The notes beneath the pieces are model-generated. The model did not search any database. It saw only the letters and a list, made by a program, of their open reading frames with translations, and had not been told where the DNA came from. Below are positions 27,938 through 35,923 of a DNA stretch of 64,000 bases, piece after piece; position 1 is the stretch's first letter, and each line of letters opens with the position of its first letter. Made by a program: the position numbers and the translations under genes. This stretch comes from Corynebacterium aurimucosum ATCC 700975 (GTDB lineage: Bacteria > Actinomycetota > Actinomycetes > Mycobacteriales > Mycobacteriaceae), in the NCBI RefSeq assembly GCF_000022905.1, contig NC_012590.1:496001-560000 (forward strand), read 5' to 3'.

Positions 27938-29095
27938 ATGTCTAGTATGACTTCGCCCTATGTGCCTGCAGAAAACGCGGCGCCTTATCCCGTGATGTCG
28001 CGCCCCCAATCTGGCCGCGTGGTCGCCGGCGTGGCGGCGGGGCTGGCGCAGAATCTGGGGGTTTCGGCGCTCTCCGTGCGCATCGCCTTGACCGCGTTGA
28101 CCCTGCTGGGTGGGGTGGGGGCGATGGCCTATGCCGGGCTGTGGATTTTCACGCCCGCGCTTGACGACGCCCCCTCCACCCGCCGGAGCCCCCTCTCCCT
28201 CGTGCTGGTGTTCCTGGCGCTGGCGGGTAGTGCGGTGGGGGTGTTGGGGGTTTCGGGGGCGTCGCTAAGCGTGGCGGTGCCATTGGCGGTGGTGGCCATC
28301 GGCGCGGTGCTGGCGTGGTTGGCCTATGACCGTGGCCTGAATACCCCGGTGGGCCTGGTTGCTGTGGCGGCCGGTGCTGTCCTGGTCATCGGTGGCGTCG
28401 TGGTGGCGGCGGTGACGTGGGAGAGTGGATCGGGTTCGGCGATCCTGGCCACGGCGCTGACGCTGGTGGGCTTTGGCGCGCTGGTGGTGCCGCTGGTGCT
28501 GAAGCTCTGGCGTTCGCTGTCGCAGGAGCAGGCGGCGAAGGCGGTGTCGGAGGAGCGTGCCGAGATTGCCGCCCGCCTGCACGATTCGGTGCTGCAGACG
28601 CTGGCGCTGATTCAGAAGCGGGCGGGGGATTCGCGTGAGGTGACGCGTTTGGCGCGCGCCCAAGAACGCGAGCTGCGCGCCTGGCTTTTCGACGCCCCTT
28701 CCGCCGCCCCCACCACCTGCTTCGGCGCCCTCGAAGCAGCGTGCGGGGAGGTGGAGGATCTCTTTGACATGCGGGTATCCGCAGTGACGGTGGGTGAGGA
28801 CACGGAGTTGACGGAGTCCGCGAAGCTGCTTATTCAGGCCGCGCGTGAGGCGATGGTGAATGCCGGCAAGCACGCGGGCGTGGACGTGGTGGACGTCTAC
28901 GCGGAGTTGTTGGCGGGCGAGCTGAGTATCTTTGTGCGCGACCGCGGGGTGGGTTTCGACGTGGATGCTGTTCCCGCTGATAGGCACGGGATTCGTGACA
29001 GTATTCGCGCGCGCGTAGAGGGAACTGGTGGGCGCGTGCGGATTTCCTCGACCCCGGGGGAGGGCACCGAGGTGGAGCTGGCGGTAGCGTTATGA
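27938..29095 (+). CDS. esrS: PspC-domain sensor histidine kinase, probable EsrS
   Basis: A membrane histidine kinase of about 385 residues. An N-terminal PspC domain (SGRVVAGVAAGLAQNLGV) is followed by about five hydrophobic segments, a HisKA_3 helix with the acceptor His in IAARLHDSVLQTLALIQK, and a HATPase with NAGKHAG and DRGVGFD. The start is not certain: ATG 27938 and ATG 27947 are both possible. The stop overlaps the regulator start by 4 bp. By analogy with C. glutamicum it senses cell-envelope stress under control of EsrI. Confidence 0.87.
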   Translation: MSSMTSPYVPAENAAPYPVMSRPQSGRVVAGVAAGLAQNLGVSALSVRIALTALTLLGGVGAMAYAGLWIFTPALDDAPSTRRSPLSLVLVFLALAGSAVGVLGVSGASLSVAVPLAVVAIGAVLAWLAYDRGLNTPVGLVAVAAGAVLVIGGVVVAAVTWESGSGSAILATALTLVGFGALVVPLVLKLWRSLSQEQAAKAVSEERAEIAARLHDSVLQTLALIQKRAGDSREVTRLARAQERELRAWLFDAPSAAPTTCFGALEAACGEVEDLFDMRVSAVTVGEDTELTESAKLLIQAAREAMVNAGKHAGVDVVDVYAELLAGELSIFVRDRGVGFDVDAVPADRHGIRDSIRARVEGTGGRVRISSTPGEGTEVELAVAL

Positions 29096-29751
29096 GCATG
29101 GTGAAGGTCTTTTTGGTTGATGATCATTCCGTCTTCCGCGCGGGCGTGCGCGCCGAGTTGGCGGCGGCTCCGGAGATTGAGATCGTGGGAGATGCCGGCA
29201 CCGTCGCGGAGGCGCTGGAGGGCATTGCGCGCACCTCGCCGGATGTGGTGCTTCTTGATGTCCACATGCCCGACGGCGGCGGCCTCGCCGTTATTAACGC
29301 GACGGCTAATCAGCCGGCGCGGCCGGTGTTTTTGGCGCTGAGCGTGTCGGATGCGGCGGAGGATGTGATTGCGCTGATTCGGGCGGGCGCGCGCGGCTAC
29401 GTGACGAAGAATATTTCCGGCCCGGACCTGGCCGAGGCGGTGGTGCAGGTGCATAGCGGGGACGCATACTTTTCGCCGCGCCTGGCAGGCTTTGTCCTTG
29501 ACGCTTTTGCCTCCGGATCGCCCGCGCCGGAGCCGGAGGAGGGGCAGGACCCGGCGGTGGATGCGCTCACGCGCCGCGAGTTGGAGGTCTTGAGGCTGCT
29601 CGCGCGCGGCTATACGTACCGCGAGATTGGCAAGCAGCTGTTCATCTCGGTCAAGACGGTGGAAACGCACGCCTCCAATATTTTGCGCAAGACCCAGCAG
29701 TCCAACCGCCATCAGCTCACGCGCTGGGCCACCTCGCGCGACCTGGCTTAA
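29092..29751 (+). CDS. esrR: NarL-family response regulator, probable EsrR
   Basis: A 219-residue response regulator with acidic pocket VDDHSVF, phospho-acceptor Asp in VVLLDVHMPDG, conserved Lys in YVTKNISG and a LuxR-type helix-turn-helix (LTRRELEVLRLLARGYTYREI in outline). It is translationally coupled to the PspC-type kinase. In C. glutamicum EsrR activates genes for envelope repair. Downstream lies a convergent small membrane-protein gene. Confidence 0.9.
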   Translation: MSMVKVFLVDDHSVFRAGVRAELAAAPEIEIVGDAGTVAEALEGIARTSPDVVLLDVHMPDGGGLAVINATANQPARPVFLALSVSDAAEDVIALIRAGARGYVTKNISGPDLAEAVVQVHSGDAYFSPRLAGFVLDAFASGSPAPEPEEGQDPAVDALTRRELEVLRLLARGYTYREIGKQLFISVKTVETHASNILRKTQQSNRHQLTRWATSRDLA

Positions 29752-29759
29752 GTCGCAGC

Positions 29760-30170
29760 CTAGGCAGGGGGAGCGTAGGCGAGCTTGCGGGAGCCGTCGA
29801 CGTGGGGAAAGAGCAGGAAGGCCGCGCCCGCGACGAGCACCCACACCAGCGCGCTGCCCCAGGCAGGTAGTGCGAGGAGCGGGGAGAGCATAACCATCAA
29901 CCACAGCACCATGAGGGGAATAAGCTGTGCGGCGTTGGGCAGCATGGTGACGTTGTGGCGCTGGGCATAATCGCGCAGGTCCGCGCGGTAGGGGTGCAGG
30001 AATACGAGCGCGCAGGCCGCGAGGAGGAAGAGCAGGCTGAGCCCTAGCGCGAGGCCGAAGTGGATGCGGCTGCTACCTGCCCCCACGGCGGCACCAGCTA
30101 GCAGCGAGGCGCCGAGGCGTACCCACGGCGGAGTGGGGATCGGGGTGGTGTGCGCGCGGAGGGGATTCAT
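29760..30170 (-). CDS. Small membrane protein of unknown function
   Basis: A 136-residue protein with four hydrophobic segments: about 20-35, 38-58 (FGLALGLSLLFLLAACALVFL), 85-100 and 105-122. A basic, His-containing loop (HPYRADLRDYAQRHN) separates the second and third. No family is recognised. It is convergent with esrR (8 bp apart) and divergent from imuA, whose promoter lies in the 59-bp gap. Confidence 0.65.
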   Translation of the reverse strand: MNPLRAHTTPIPTPPWVRLGASLLAGAAVGAGSSRIHFGLALGLSLLFLLAACALVFLHPYRADLRDYAQRHNVTMLPNAAQLIPLMVLWLMVMLSPLLALPAWGSALVWVLVAGAAFLLFPHVDGSRKLAYAPPA

Positions 30171-30193
30171 GGCGCCTAACGCTACCAGCGCAA

Positions 30194-30222
30194 TTGCGCG
30201 CGTCCGGGGAGAGGTTCATAAT
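30194..30222 (+). promoter_or_regulatory. Promoter of imuA
   Basis: TTGCGC (30194-30199), 17-nt spacer, CATAAT (30217-30222), then 7 nt to ATG 30230. The spacing predicts a leaderless mRNA starting at the ATG. Confidence 0.6.
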
Positions 30223-30229
30223 GGGAACC

Positions 30230-30913
30230 ATGAATCAAACAGGTGTTCGTATGGTGGGTGGATCGCAGGCCGAGCAAATTGCGGTCCTGCGCGCCCAGAT
30301 TCAACGCCTGGAAACCCCGGATGATTCTGCACAGGTACAGCCGGAAGCGGAGCTCCTCGGAGTCCCCGAAGGGCTATCTGAGCTGCTCCCGGGCGGTGGC
30401 CTTCCTCGCAAGCAGGCAACCGCCTGCGCGGAATGTGCTGCGCTCGTGGTGGAGCTGATATCCCATGTTAGCGCGGCGGGCGGACACGTCGGGGTGGTGG
30501 GCTGGTCAGATCTTTCACTCGCACAAGTGGCCGAGGAAGGTGATATCTCCCGGGTTATCACGGTGCCCGATCCAGGCGTAGAGCCCTGGGCGGTAACCGG
30601 CGTGCTGTGTGAGGGGCTGGACCTCGTCGTGCACAAGGGGACAGGCGAGCTGAGCCCCACCCGGGCGCGCCCCGTGCTGGCGAAAGTGCGGGCTGGGCAG
30701 GCAGCCCTGCTCACCGTGGGGACTCGGCTGCCGGCTACGGCTGTGGAGATAGGCGCGGAGGTCGTTGCGGTACATGGCTTGGGCCGGGGCAGCGGGCGGA
30801 TTCGGGGAGTTGATATAGGGGTGCGGGTGGCGTCGGCAAGCATGCGCCCGCGTCGTGGAGTGCTCACGTGTGGGCAGCGGCCGGACACTCGCCCGCGCCT
30901 GGAGGTCGTGTGA
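30230..30913 (+). CDS. imuA: ImuA-like SOS mutagenesis protein
   Basis: A 227-residue RecA-like protein of the actinobacterial ImuA' type. It is an accessory factor that joins ImuB and DnaE2 in the damage-induced mutasome. Characteristic are LLPGGGLPRKQATACAE, a degenerate P-loop region, and VVGWSDLSLAQ. ATG 30230 is chosen because a -10 CATAAT sits 7 nt upstream. A LexA-type box overlaps codons 2-7. The stop overlaps the imuB start (GTGA). Alternative starts in frame are at 30194, 30221 and 30251. Confidence 0.82.
   Translation: MNQTGVRMVGGSQAEQIAVLRAQIQRLETPDDSAQVQPEAELLGVPEGLSELLPGGGLPRKQATACAECAALVVELISHVSAAGGHVGVVGWSDLSLAQVAEEGDISRVITVPDPGVEPWAVTGVLCEGLDLVVHKGTGELSPTRARPVLAKVRAGQAALLTVGTRLPATAVEIGAEVVAVHGLGRGSGRIRGVDIGVRVASASMRPRRGVLTCGQRPDTRPRLEVV
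30235..30250 (+). promoter_or_regulatory. LexA (SOS) box at imuA
   Basis: TCAAACAGGTGTTCGT compared with the actinobacterial consensus TCGAAC-N4-GTTCGA: 10 of 12 arm positions agree. It lies at about +6 to +21 from the predicted mRNA start, so LexA would block initiation or escape. Confidence 0.72.
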
Positions 30914-32454
30914 GGGTCGCGGCGCTGTGGTTCCCGGATTGGCCTATCCAGGCGCTGCAGGACGCCGACAGGGCAGCGTGCGCTATCGCCGCCCAGCACC
31001 GCGTGGCGGTGTGCAACGCGGCGGCGCGCCGGGCGGGGGCGCGTCGCGGGATGCGGGTGCGCCAAGCCCAAGCCCTCCTGCCGGAGTTGCGCGTGGAGGA
31101 GGCCAACCCGGATCGGGACGGGGTGGTCTTCGCGGAGATCGCCGCGGGGCTGGATGCGGTGGCCTCCTCGGTGGAGGTGCTGCGTCCGGGCCTGGTCATC
31201 GTGGATGCGGGCGCGGCCGGGCGTTTCCACGGCAGTGAGGCAAAGGCGGTGGAGATGCTTGTCGACGCCACCGCCAGATCCCACCTCGACGCCACCGTCG
31301 GCGTCGCCGATGAGATTGCTACCGCGCTGATTGCCGCGCGGCACCGCAACCTGGGCGCGGTAGTTCCGGCGGGGCAATCGCGCGAATTTCTGGCTCAGCA
31401 GCCGGTGGGAGTATTGGCTGCGGAGGTGGCGCTGGGGTGTGCGGCGGACGTGGTGCACGCCTTGGAGCAGTTGGGCGTGCGCACTTTAGGGGAGCTAGCG
31501 AGCCTGCCGCTGCGCCAAGTTACCACCCGTTTCGGCGAGGCCGGGCGGCGGTGCCACGCGGTGGCCGCGGCCGCACCGGATAGGCGCGTGACGCCGGAGC
31601 TTGCACGCCCTGATTTGGGTGTGGAACAGGGTTTTGAGGAGCCTCTGGAACGCGTGGATGCTGCGGCTTTTGCCGCGCGCCAGCTCGCGGCGCGGCTACA
31701 CGGCGCTCTCGAGGAGGCCGGCGTGGTGTGCCTGCGGCTGCGCGTTGCCGCGGAGTTCGAGGGCGGCGAGCGCCTGGAGCGGATTTGGCGTACCCAGAAA
31801 GCGCTCAGCGAGGCCGCCACGGCGGACCGCGTGCGCTGGCAGCTCGATGGCTGGCTGAGTGCTGCGCGGGCGGGGAGTGCGCCGGGTGAGGGAGGGGGCA
31901 TCGTCAAGCTGGCGTTGGAGCCAGTGGAGGTTGCCCCGCCGGGGGATGGGCTCCTGTGGGGTGCGGGCGAATCCGCCGAGCAGGCCAAGCGCGTCATCGC
32001 GCGCGTGCAATCCCAGCTGGGGGTGGACCGCGTGCTGCAGCCCCGCCCGGCGGCCGGGCGCGGGGTGGCCGAGCGCATCGAGTACGTCCCCTATGGTGAG
32101 CAGCGTGATCCGCAGCCGGAAGGCACGTGGCCGGGGCGCATCCCAGCGCCGCTCCCGGCGAGCCTGGCGCACCCAGCCGCGCGGATTCGGCTTATCGACT
32201 CCTCCTCGAAGGACATCATCGTCACCGCCGAGGCCCTCCTCTCCGGGGAGCCAGCAGGCCTGGGGTGGGGGCGCCACCGCTACCGGGTGACCGGTTGGGC
32301 CGGCCCGTGGCCCGTGGACTCTGAGTGGTGGGAAGCAGGTGCGGCGCAGCGCTGCGCGCGTCTGCAAGTCGTCGGAGAAAACGACAAAGGCCAGCGCGCC
32401 TGGCTCCTCGTGTGGGCAGGCGGGCGCTGGTCAGTGGAGGCAACCTATGCCTGA
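30910..32454 (+). CDS. imuB: ImuB, Y-family polymerase-like mutasome protein
   Basis: A 514-residue DinB/UmuC-like protein without a working polymerase centre. The N-terminus (VRVAALWFPDWPIQAL) is the ImuB type, and where active Y polymerases have a SIDE(Y/F)LD motif this one reads LVIVDAGAAGRFHG. ImuB links the beta clamp, ImuA and DnaE2. In M. tuberculosis the clamp motif is QLPLWG; here the aligned piece is GDGLLWG, without the glutamine. GTG 30910 is chosen because GGAGG (30901-30905) precedes it and it overlaps imuA by 4 bp. Cotranscribed with imuA. Confidence 0.88.
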   Translation: MRVAALWFPDWPIQALQDADRAACAIAAQHRVAVCNAAARRAGARRGMRVRQAQALLPELRVEEANPDRDGVVFAEIAAGLDAVASSVEVLRPGLVIVDAGAAGRFHGSEAKAVEMLVDATARSHLDATVGVADEIATALIAARHRNLGAVVPAGQSREFLAQQPVGVLAAEVALGCAADVVHALEQLGVRTLGELASLPLRQVTTRFGEAGRRCHAVAAAAPDRRVTPELARPDLGVEQGFEEPLERVDAAAFAARQLAARLHGALEEAGVVCLRLRVAAEFEGGERLERIWRTQKALSEAATADRVRWQLDGWLSAARAGSAPGEGGGIVKLALEPVEVAPPGDGLLWGAGESAEQAKRVIARVQSQLGVDRVLQPRPAAGRGVAERIEYVPYGEQRDPQPEGTWPGRIPAPLPASLAHPAARIRLIDSSSKDIIVTAEALLSGEPAGLGWGRHRYRVTGWAGPWPVDSEWWEAGAAQRCARLQVVGENDKGQRAWLLVWAGGRWSVEATYA

Positions 32455-32469
32455 ACTGCTTAGTTCAGG
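32450..32469. terminator. Perfect hairpin shared by convergent imuB and lipoprotein genes
   Basis: CCTGAACT-GCTT-AGTTCAGG, an 8-bp perfect stem with a 4-nt loop. Both stop codons (TGA 32452-32454 for imuB, TAA 32460-32462 on the minus strand) lie inside it. Probably a bidirectional terminator. Confidence 0.6.
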
Positions 32470-33113
32470 ATGTCGATGACCAGGCGCGTCGGCGCCCTGA
32501 GCACCTGAACCGAATACGGGTGGCGCTCATTAAGCCCGATAACGAACTGCGAGCGAGCCTCGAAGGTACCGCTGCTGACCACCTGGGTCACCAGCCCGCC
32601 GGCACCCTTTATAGTGCCGATGTTTGGGTCTTCCATGTCGAGTTGGAAGGGATAAGCGGTGCCGTCGATGCTGACGTCGAGCGCGGTGGAACCTTCATAA
32701 GCAATCGGGTTGCCGGAGCCCTGCTGGGCGGGGGCATCGGTGTAATCAATGAACCAGCCCGGTGAACCGTCCCCGACAAACTCGAAGACCACGCGGTCAA
32801 AACCTTCATGCTTGCCCACGCGGACATCGGTCACCACCAGCTCCGAGGGGGCCGGTGGGCGGAGGGTTTTCATCTCTAGGTTGGCGTCGCCCAGCGGGGT
32901 CAGCCCAGCCGGTGCGGCGGGGGAGGGGGCAGTGGGAGTAACGGTAGCCGTGGAGGTGGAGGCGCCGGACAGGGTGGCGTCGAGAGTCTTCGTGGGGCCG
33001 TCGGAGCTGCCGTCCGGGGAGGAAGACGGAGCGCATCCCTGAAGCGCGAGCGCACCCGAGACAACGAGTGCGGCCACTGGGGCGGCTGTGCGCAAGAGGT
33101 TATGTTTCGGCAT
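32460..33113 (-). CDS. Lipoprotein with AMIN-like domain
   Basis: A 217-residue secreted lipoprotein. The signal peptide MPKHNLLRTAAPVAALVVSG ends in the lipobox ALQG-C, followed by a Ser/Thr/Pro-rich linker and a beta-rich domain (about 90-217, VVTDVRVGKHEGFDRVVFEF … PTRLVIDI) like the AMIN-type domains of actinobacterial cell-wall proteins. A role in the cell envelope is likely but not known. ATG 33113 is preferred because the signal peptide begins there; an upstream extension to 33188 is open but not signal-like. Confidence 0.82.
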   Translation of the reverse strand: MPKHNLLRTAAPVAALVVSGALALQGCAPSSSPDGSSDGPTKTLDATLSGASTSTATVTPTAPSPAAPAGLTPLGDANLEMKTLRPPAPSELVVTDVRVGKHEGFDRVVFEFVGDGSPGWFIDYTDAPAQQGSGNPIAYEGSTALDVSIDGTAYPFQLDMEDPNIGTIKGAGGLVTQVVSSGTFEARSQFVIGLNERHPYSVQVLRAPTRLVIDILN

Positions 33114-33199
33114 GACTTCGAGCGTAGTGGCACTTCGGGGAATTATATGCATCGCGCTAAGCATCGTAACCACATTGTTGTGAAGCAAGTGATGCCAGT

Positions 33200-33205
33200 T
33201 AAGAT
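33200..33205 (+). promoter_or_regulatory. -10 element before the sucrase/ferredoxin-like gene
   Basis: TAAGAT, 6 nt before ATG 33212, with TTGTGA (33178-33183) as a possible -35 at 16-nt spacing. A leaderless mRNA is suggested. Confidence 0.45.
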
Positions 33206-33211
33206 GGCGCC

Positions 33212-34099
33212 ATGACCTTCTGCTCTGACGTCCAGGTCGAGCCCCTGGCCGGTACCGCTAAACAAGAATCCGTGTACGTCCTTTTTGAGTGGCCCATGGC
33301 GTGGTCTCGCGACGTGCTTGACGGACGTACCTTTGGCCCCGGCTTGACTGCGAAGCTCAAGGCCAAGCTCAAAGGCGTGGCGGGCCTGCAGCTCATTCGC
33401 CGCCCCGGGCGCGCCGGGCATGAGCGGGGGACGGGGCACTTCCGCTGTTTCGTTGTGTGGGCACGCGAGGGCTTAGTGCAGGATTACGTCCTGAACGGCC
33501 CGGAGGACATCCTCGATCTGGATCTTGAGCACCCCACTGGCACGTGCCTGCCGCTGGTGCTCGTGTGCACCCACGCCAAGCGCGATGCCTGCTGCGCAAT
33601 CAAGGGCCGTCCGCTTGCTGCCTCCCTGGCATGCGAATTTGAGGAGACCGTGTGGGAAACCTCCCACACCAAAGGCCACCGCTTCGCGCCGTCGGTGCTG
33701 CTGATGCCCTGGGGATATTCCTTCGGTCGCCTCAACGTGGACGCCGGCCGCGAGCTCGTGGGCAAGGCGCTGCACGGCGAGTATTTCTACCCCGCCAACC
33801 GTGGTTCCGGCCTCACCACGCCTCAAGGTCAGGTGGCGGAGCTTGCGGTAGCACGCCAGCTTCTCGACGCCTCCGAGACCCTCCACTACGGCGACCTCAC
33901 CGTCGACGCGGTGGACGCCGCGAGAAATGGCGTCGTTGTGCGACACCGCGACGGCCGCGCATGGGACGTAGAGCTCGAAGAAAAAGAGGCCTCCGGCATC
34001 GTCTCCTCCTGCGGAGACGAGCCGAAGACCTCGTCCTACTTTGCCGCGCGTCGCGTCCGTATCCTACGCGCCGCGTCGCAGGACGCGGCGCGCGGCTAG
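33212..34099 (+). CDS. Sucrase/ferredoxin-like protein
   Basis: A 295-residue protein of the sucraseferredoxin-like family, a thioredoxin-fold protein that probably binds a 2Fe-2S cluster. The key cysteines are in LVCTHAKRDACCAIKGRPLA, and the motif VWETSHTKGHRFAPSVLLMPWG is typical; the two histidines in it may be cluster ligands. Yeast Apd1 belongs to this family and works in redox and metal homeostasis; the bacterial role is unknown. Its TAG stop overlaps the TAG stop of metI on the other strand within one CTAG. Confidence 0.83.
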   Translation: MTFCSDVQVEPLAGTAKQESVYVLFEWPMAWSRDVLDGRTFGPGLTAKLKAKLKGVAGLQLIRRPGRAGHERGTGHFRCFVVWAREGLVQDYVLNGPEDILDLDLEHPTGTCLPLVLVCTHAKRDACCAIKGRPLAASLACEFEETVWETSHTKGHRFAPSVLLMPWGYSFGRLNVDAGRELVGKALHGEYFYPANRGSGLTTPQGQVAELAVARQLLDASETLHYGDLTVDAVDAARNGVVVRHRDGRAWDVELEEKEASGIVSSCGDEPKTSSYFAARRVRILRAASQDAARG

Positions 34100-34776
34100 C
34101 GGCGCATAATCTTGGCCGAGAGCCAGTTGCCGAAGAACTGCGCTGCCTGCACCAGCACGATGATGATAAGCGTAGCCACCACGGTGACCTCCCATTCGAA
34201 GGCGCGGTAGCCGTAGACGATGGCGAAGTCACCCAGACCGCCGCCGCCGACGTAGCCCGCCATCGCGGACATATCGACGATGCCGATGAACAGGAAGGTG
34301 TAGCCCAGCACCAGCGGGCCCAGCGCCTCCGGAATGATGACCGTGGTGATGATTTTCCACGGCGAAGCGCCCATCGCGCGGGCCGCCTCAATCACGCCCG
34401 GATCCAGCGCTACGAGATTCTGCTCCACGATGCGCGCCACCGCGAACGTGGCCGCAATAACCATGACGAACGTGGCCGGCTCACGGCCGATGGAGCTGCC
34501 CAGCACCGCCACCGTCAGCGGCTGCACAAAGGCCAGCAAGATAATGAACGGAATCGGGCGAACAAAGTTCACCAGGATATTGATGACGAAGTGGATGGGC
34601 TTGTTCTGCAGGATGCCACCCGGGCGCGTGGTGTAGAGCAGGATGCCCAGCACGAGGCCGATGATGCCGGCGAGCACCAGGGTGGTGGCGACCATGATGA
34701 GGGTGTCCTTGATGGCGTCGACAAGCGTGCTGCCCAGTCGATCCCAATTGGCCTGCGCGAGGTAGGTGACGTTCAT
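34096..34776 (-). CDS. metI: Methionine ABC transporter permease MetI
   Basis: A 226-residue permease with five to six membrane segments and the EAA-type loop EAARAMGASPWKIITTVIIPEA that docks to the ATPase. It completes the methionine importer made of two MetQ lipoproteins and MetN. It overlaps metN by 4 bp (ATGA). The transporter takes up D/L-methionine in other bacteria and in C. glutamicum. Confidence 0.93.
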   Translation of the reverse strand: MNVTYLAQANWDRLGSTLVDAIKDTLIMVATTLVLAGIIGLVLGILLYTTRPGGILQNKPIHFVINILVNFVRPIPFIILLAFVQPLTVAVLGSSIGREPATFVMVIAATFAVARIVEQNLVALDPGVIEAARAMGASPWKIITTVIIPEALGPLVLGYTFLFIGIVDMSAMAGYVGGGGLGDFAIVYGYRAFEWEVTVVATLIIIVLVQAAQFFGNWLSAKIMRR

Positions 34777-35816
34777 CGTTGGATCTCCTCAATATCGGTG
34801 GTGCGTTGCATGTGTGCGTAGAAATCTTCGATGGCCGCATCCGGGCCGTTGAGGCGCACGGTGATCTTGCCAAAGGAGTGCTTCTGCAAGGTGGTGATGC
34901 CGCCGTGGACTACGGCGATGGACACGCCCTTGTCCGCGAGCTTGCCGGCGGCGCCGAAGAAGCCCGACTTTTCAGTCAGGTTGATGGTGAACAGACGGCC
35001 CTCGTGGGCCAGCAGGTCATCGGCCTCAACGACGTCCGGGGTGTTGCGCAGCGAGGTGGCCACGAACTTCTCCGCCACCTTGGTCTGCGGATTGGAAAAG
35101 ACCTCGTAGACGCTGCCGGCCTCGATGACGCGGCCGCTTTCCATGACGGCCACCTTGTCGGCGATGGAGCGCACGACGTCCATCTCGTGGGTAATCACCA
35201 CGATGGTGATGCCGAGGTCGCGGTTGACCTTGCGCAGCAGGTCGAGCACCTCGTGGGTGGTGGTGGGGTCGAGCGCCGAGGTGGCCTCGTCCGCCAGCAG
35301 CAGGGAAGGGTTATTAGCCAGGGCGCGGGCGATGCCCACGCGCTGCTTCTGGCCGCCAGAGAGCTGCTCCGGGTAGTTATCGCCCTTGTCCGCCAGACCG
35401 ACGAACTCCAACAGTTCCTGGACGCGCTTCTTACGCTCTTGCTTGTCGACGCCCTGCAGCTTCAGCGGGTACTCAATATTGCCCGCCGCGGTGCGCGAGG
35501 ACATGAGGTTGAACTGCTGGAAGATCATGCCGATGTTGCGGCGGATGCCGCGGAGCTTGGACTCGGGGAGGGGGACGACGTCGGTGCCGTCGAGAAGCAG
35601 CTGCCCTGAGGTCGGCTTGTCCAGACCGTTGATCATGCGCACCAGCGTGGACTTGCCTGCGCCGGAGAAGCCGATGATGCCGATGATCTCACCGGGCTCG
35701 ACGGTTAGAGAGACATCATCAAGCGCTGTCGTGGTGGTTTTCTTGTTCTTAAAGACTTTGGTGATATTGCGGAATTCAATCCGGGTGCCCCGGTGGGCGC
35801 CTTGTTGTTCAGTCAC
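34773..35816 (-). CDS. metN: Methionine ABC transporter ATPase MetN
   Basis: A 347-residue ABC ATPase. Walker A is GFSGAGKSTLVR, the signature LSGGQKQRVGIARAL, Walker B LLLADEATSALD, and a C-terminal NIL/ACT-like domain (about 260-347) binds methionine for feedback inhibition in E. coli. GTG 35816 is taken as start since AAGGAAA lies just upstream and the family begins there; the frame stays open to 35885 without a better start. Operon metQ-metQ-metN-metI. Confidence 0.93.
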   Translation of the reverse strand: MTEQQGAHRGTRIEFRNITKVFKNKKTTTTALDDVSLTVEPGEIIGIIGFSGAGKSTLVRMINGLDKPTSGQLLLDGTDVVPLPESKLRGIRRNIGMIFQQFNLMSSRTAAGNIEYPLKLQGVDKQERKKRVQELLEFVGLADKGDNYPEQLSGGQKQRVGIARALANNPSLLLADEATSALDPTTTHEVLDLLRKVNRDLGITIVVITHEMDVVRSIADKVAVMESGRVIEAGSVYEVFSNPQTKVAEKFVATSLRNTPDVVEADDLLAHEGRLFTINLTEKSGFFGAAGKLADKGVSIAVVHGGITTLQKHSFGKITVRLNGPDAAIEDFYAHMQRTTDIEEIQR

Positions 35817-35923
35817 GTGGTTTTCCTTTGTACGTGTCCGTGTAGTGAGTGAGGAGGGAGTAACGGGCAAAATCCCCCGGGTCACGCAAACGAGCGTGAG
35901 CGCGGGGGAGAATGGAGATTCGC

